Assembly: GCA_025450375.1 (NCBI GenBank)
Contig: JANWHO010000019.1
Location: 1 to 6,205, forward strand
Reading direction: 5' to 3'
DNA from: Chloroflexota bacterium
Lineage (GTDB): Bacteria; Chloroflexota; UBA5177; JANWHV01
Length of the DNA: 6,205 nucleotides
The number at the start of each line of letters is the position of its first letter. Within the stretch, counting starts at the first letter, position 1. Below the pieces are notes generated by a model. That model worked only from the letters and a program-made list of their open reading frames with translations. It was not told where the DNA came from and ran no database searches. Of the stretch, positions 6,044 to 6,205 are shown one piece after another. Position numbers and translations under genes: made by a program.

Positions 6044-6205
6044 ATGAAACTGGGCATTCACGCATACGCATGGACGAACCATTGGGATAACAGCCAATTG
6101 GCACTCTTTGCCCGCGCGGCCTCGCTGGGCCTCGACTTTCTTGAGGTGCCGCTGATGGCGCTAAAGGACGTCGATCCGGTTGCCATTCGGGCCGCCGCGC
6201 GCGAC
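6044..6205 (+). CDS. Sugar isomerase/epimerase-like TIM-barrel protein (partial, 5' end)
   Basis: Only the first 54 residues are present; the frame is open to the window edge. It begins MKLGIHAYAWTNHWD, followed by an amphipathic helix (LALFARAASLGL) and a second strand DFLEVPLM (31-38). This beta-alpha-beta start, with a solvent-facing aromatic/His strand and a Glu-Val-Pro strand, is characteristic of the xylose-isomerase-like TIM-barrel superfamily (AP-endonuclease 2 type), especially D-psicose/D-tagatose 3-epimerase relatives. The metal-binding and catalytic residues would lie further on and cannot be checked. The ATG at 6044 has an excellent GGGGAGG at 6030-6036 with a 7-nt gap. It lies 88 nt after gcvPB with no clear terminator between, so it may be transcribed with the gcv operon, but a metabolic link to glycine cleavage is not obvious. 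Confidence 0.8.
   Translation, partial: MKLGIHAYAWTNHWDNSQLALFARAASLGLDFLEVPLMALKDVDPVAIRAAARD

Noticed and set aside
1..6205. CRISPR array, tRNA or rRNA genes, phage genes, defence island
   Set aside because: I found no regularly spaced direct repeats with spacers, no tRNA-like cloverleaf or rRNA sequence, and no transposase, integrase or defence-type domain. The only mobile-type hints are the toxin tail at 2-73 and the inverted-repeat element.

Overview
The window is GC-rich bacterial DNA, and every gene reads on the + strand. Its core is a complete, apparently intact glycine cleavage operon, gcvT-gcvH-gcvPA-gcvPB (1440-5955), preceded by a glycine riboswitch and an intrinsic terminator. 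The P-protein is split into two subunits, as in Firmicutes, Thermotogae, Chloroflexota and related lineages rather than the one-chain Proteobacterial form. Together with the high GC, the stand-alone GAF protein and the ATCTGTG-type intergenic repeats, this makes a high-GC Chloroflexota-like organism (for example Thermomicrobia) a reasonable guess, but the assignment is an inference.

Layout. 2-73: C-terminal tail of a probable ParE/RelE-family toxin, cut by the window edge. 128-712: a single-domain GAF protein, overlapping by 4 nt a 72-residue two-helix membrane protein (709-927). 926-1128: a non-coding stretch bounded by 19-nt inverted arms, with a cluster of ATCTGTG words at its right end. 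1160-1189: candidate promoter. 1207-1357: glycine aptamer of the singlet type followed by a degenerate 'ghost' aptamer hairpin. 1356-1403: intrinsic terminator. 1440-5955: gcvT, gcvH, gcvPA and gcvPB. 6044-6205: start of a sugar isomerase/epimerase-like TIM-barrel gene running off the window.

How it works together. GcvPA/GcvPB decarboxylate glycine and load the aminomethyl group onto the lipoyl arm of GcvH. GcvT then transfers the one-carbon unit to tetrahydrofolate and releases ammonia. The L-protein (dihydrolipoyl dehydrogenase) is not in the window. Glycine probably turns the operon on through the riboswitch by preventing termination at 1356-1403. Genes are coupled by 4-nt overlaps at gcvT/gcvH and gcvPA/gcvPB. 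The gcvH/gcvPA junction is the exception: its 78-nt gap can fold into a long hairpin that buries the gcvPA ribosome binding site, suggesting separate control of P-protein output. A similar hairpin covers the ribosome binding site and start codon of the GAF gene.

I see no clearly new system. The points most worth a second look are the two start-site hairpins, the singlet/ghost riboswitch architecture and the inverted-repeat element.
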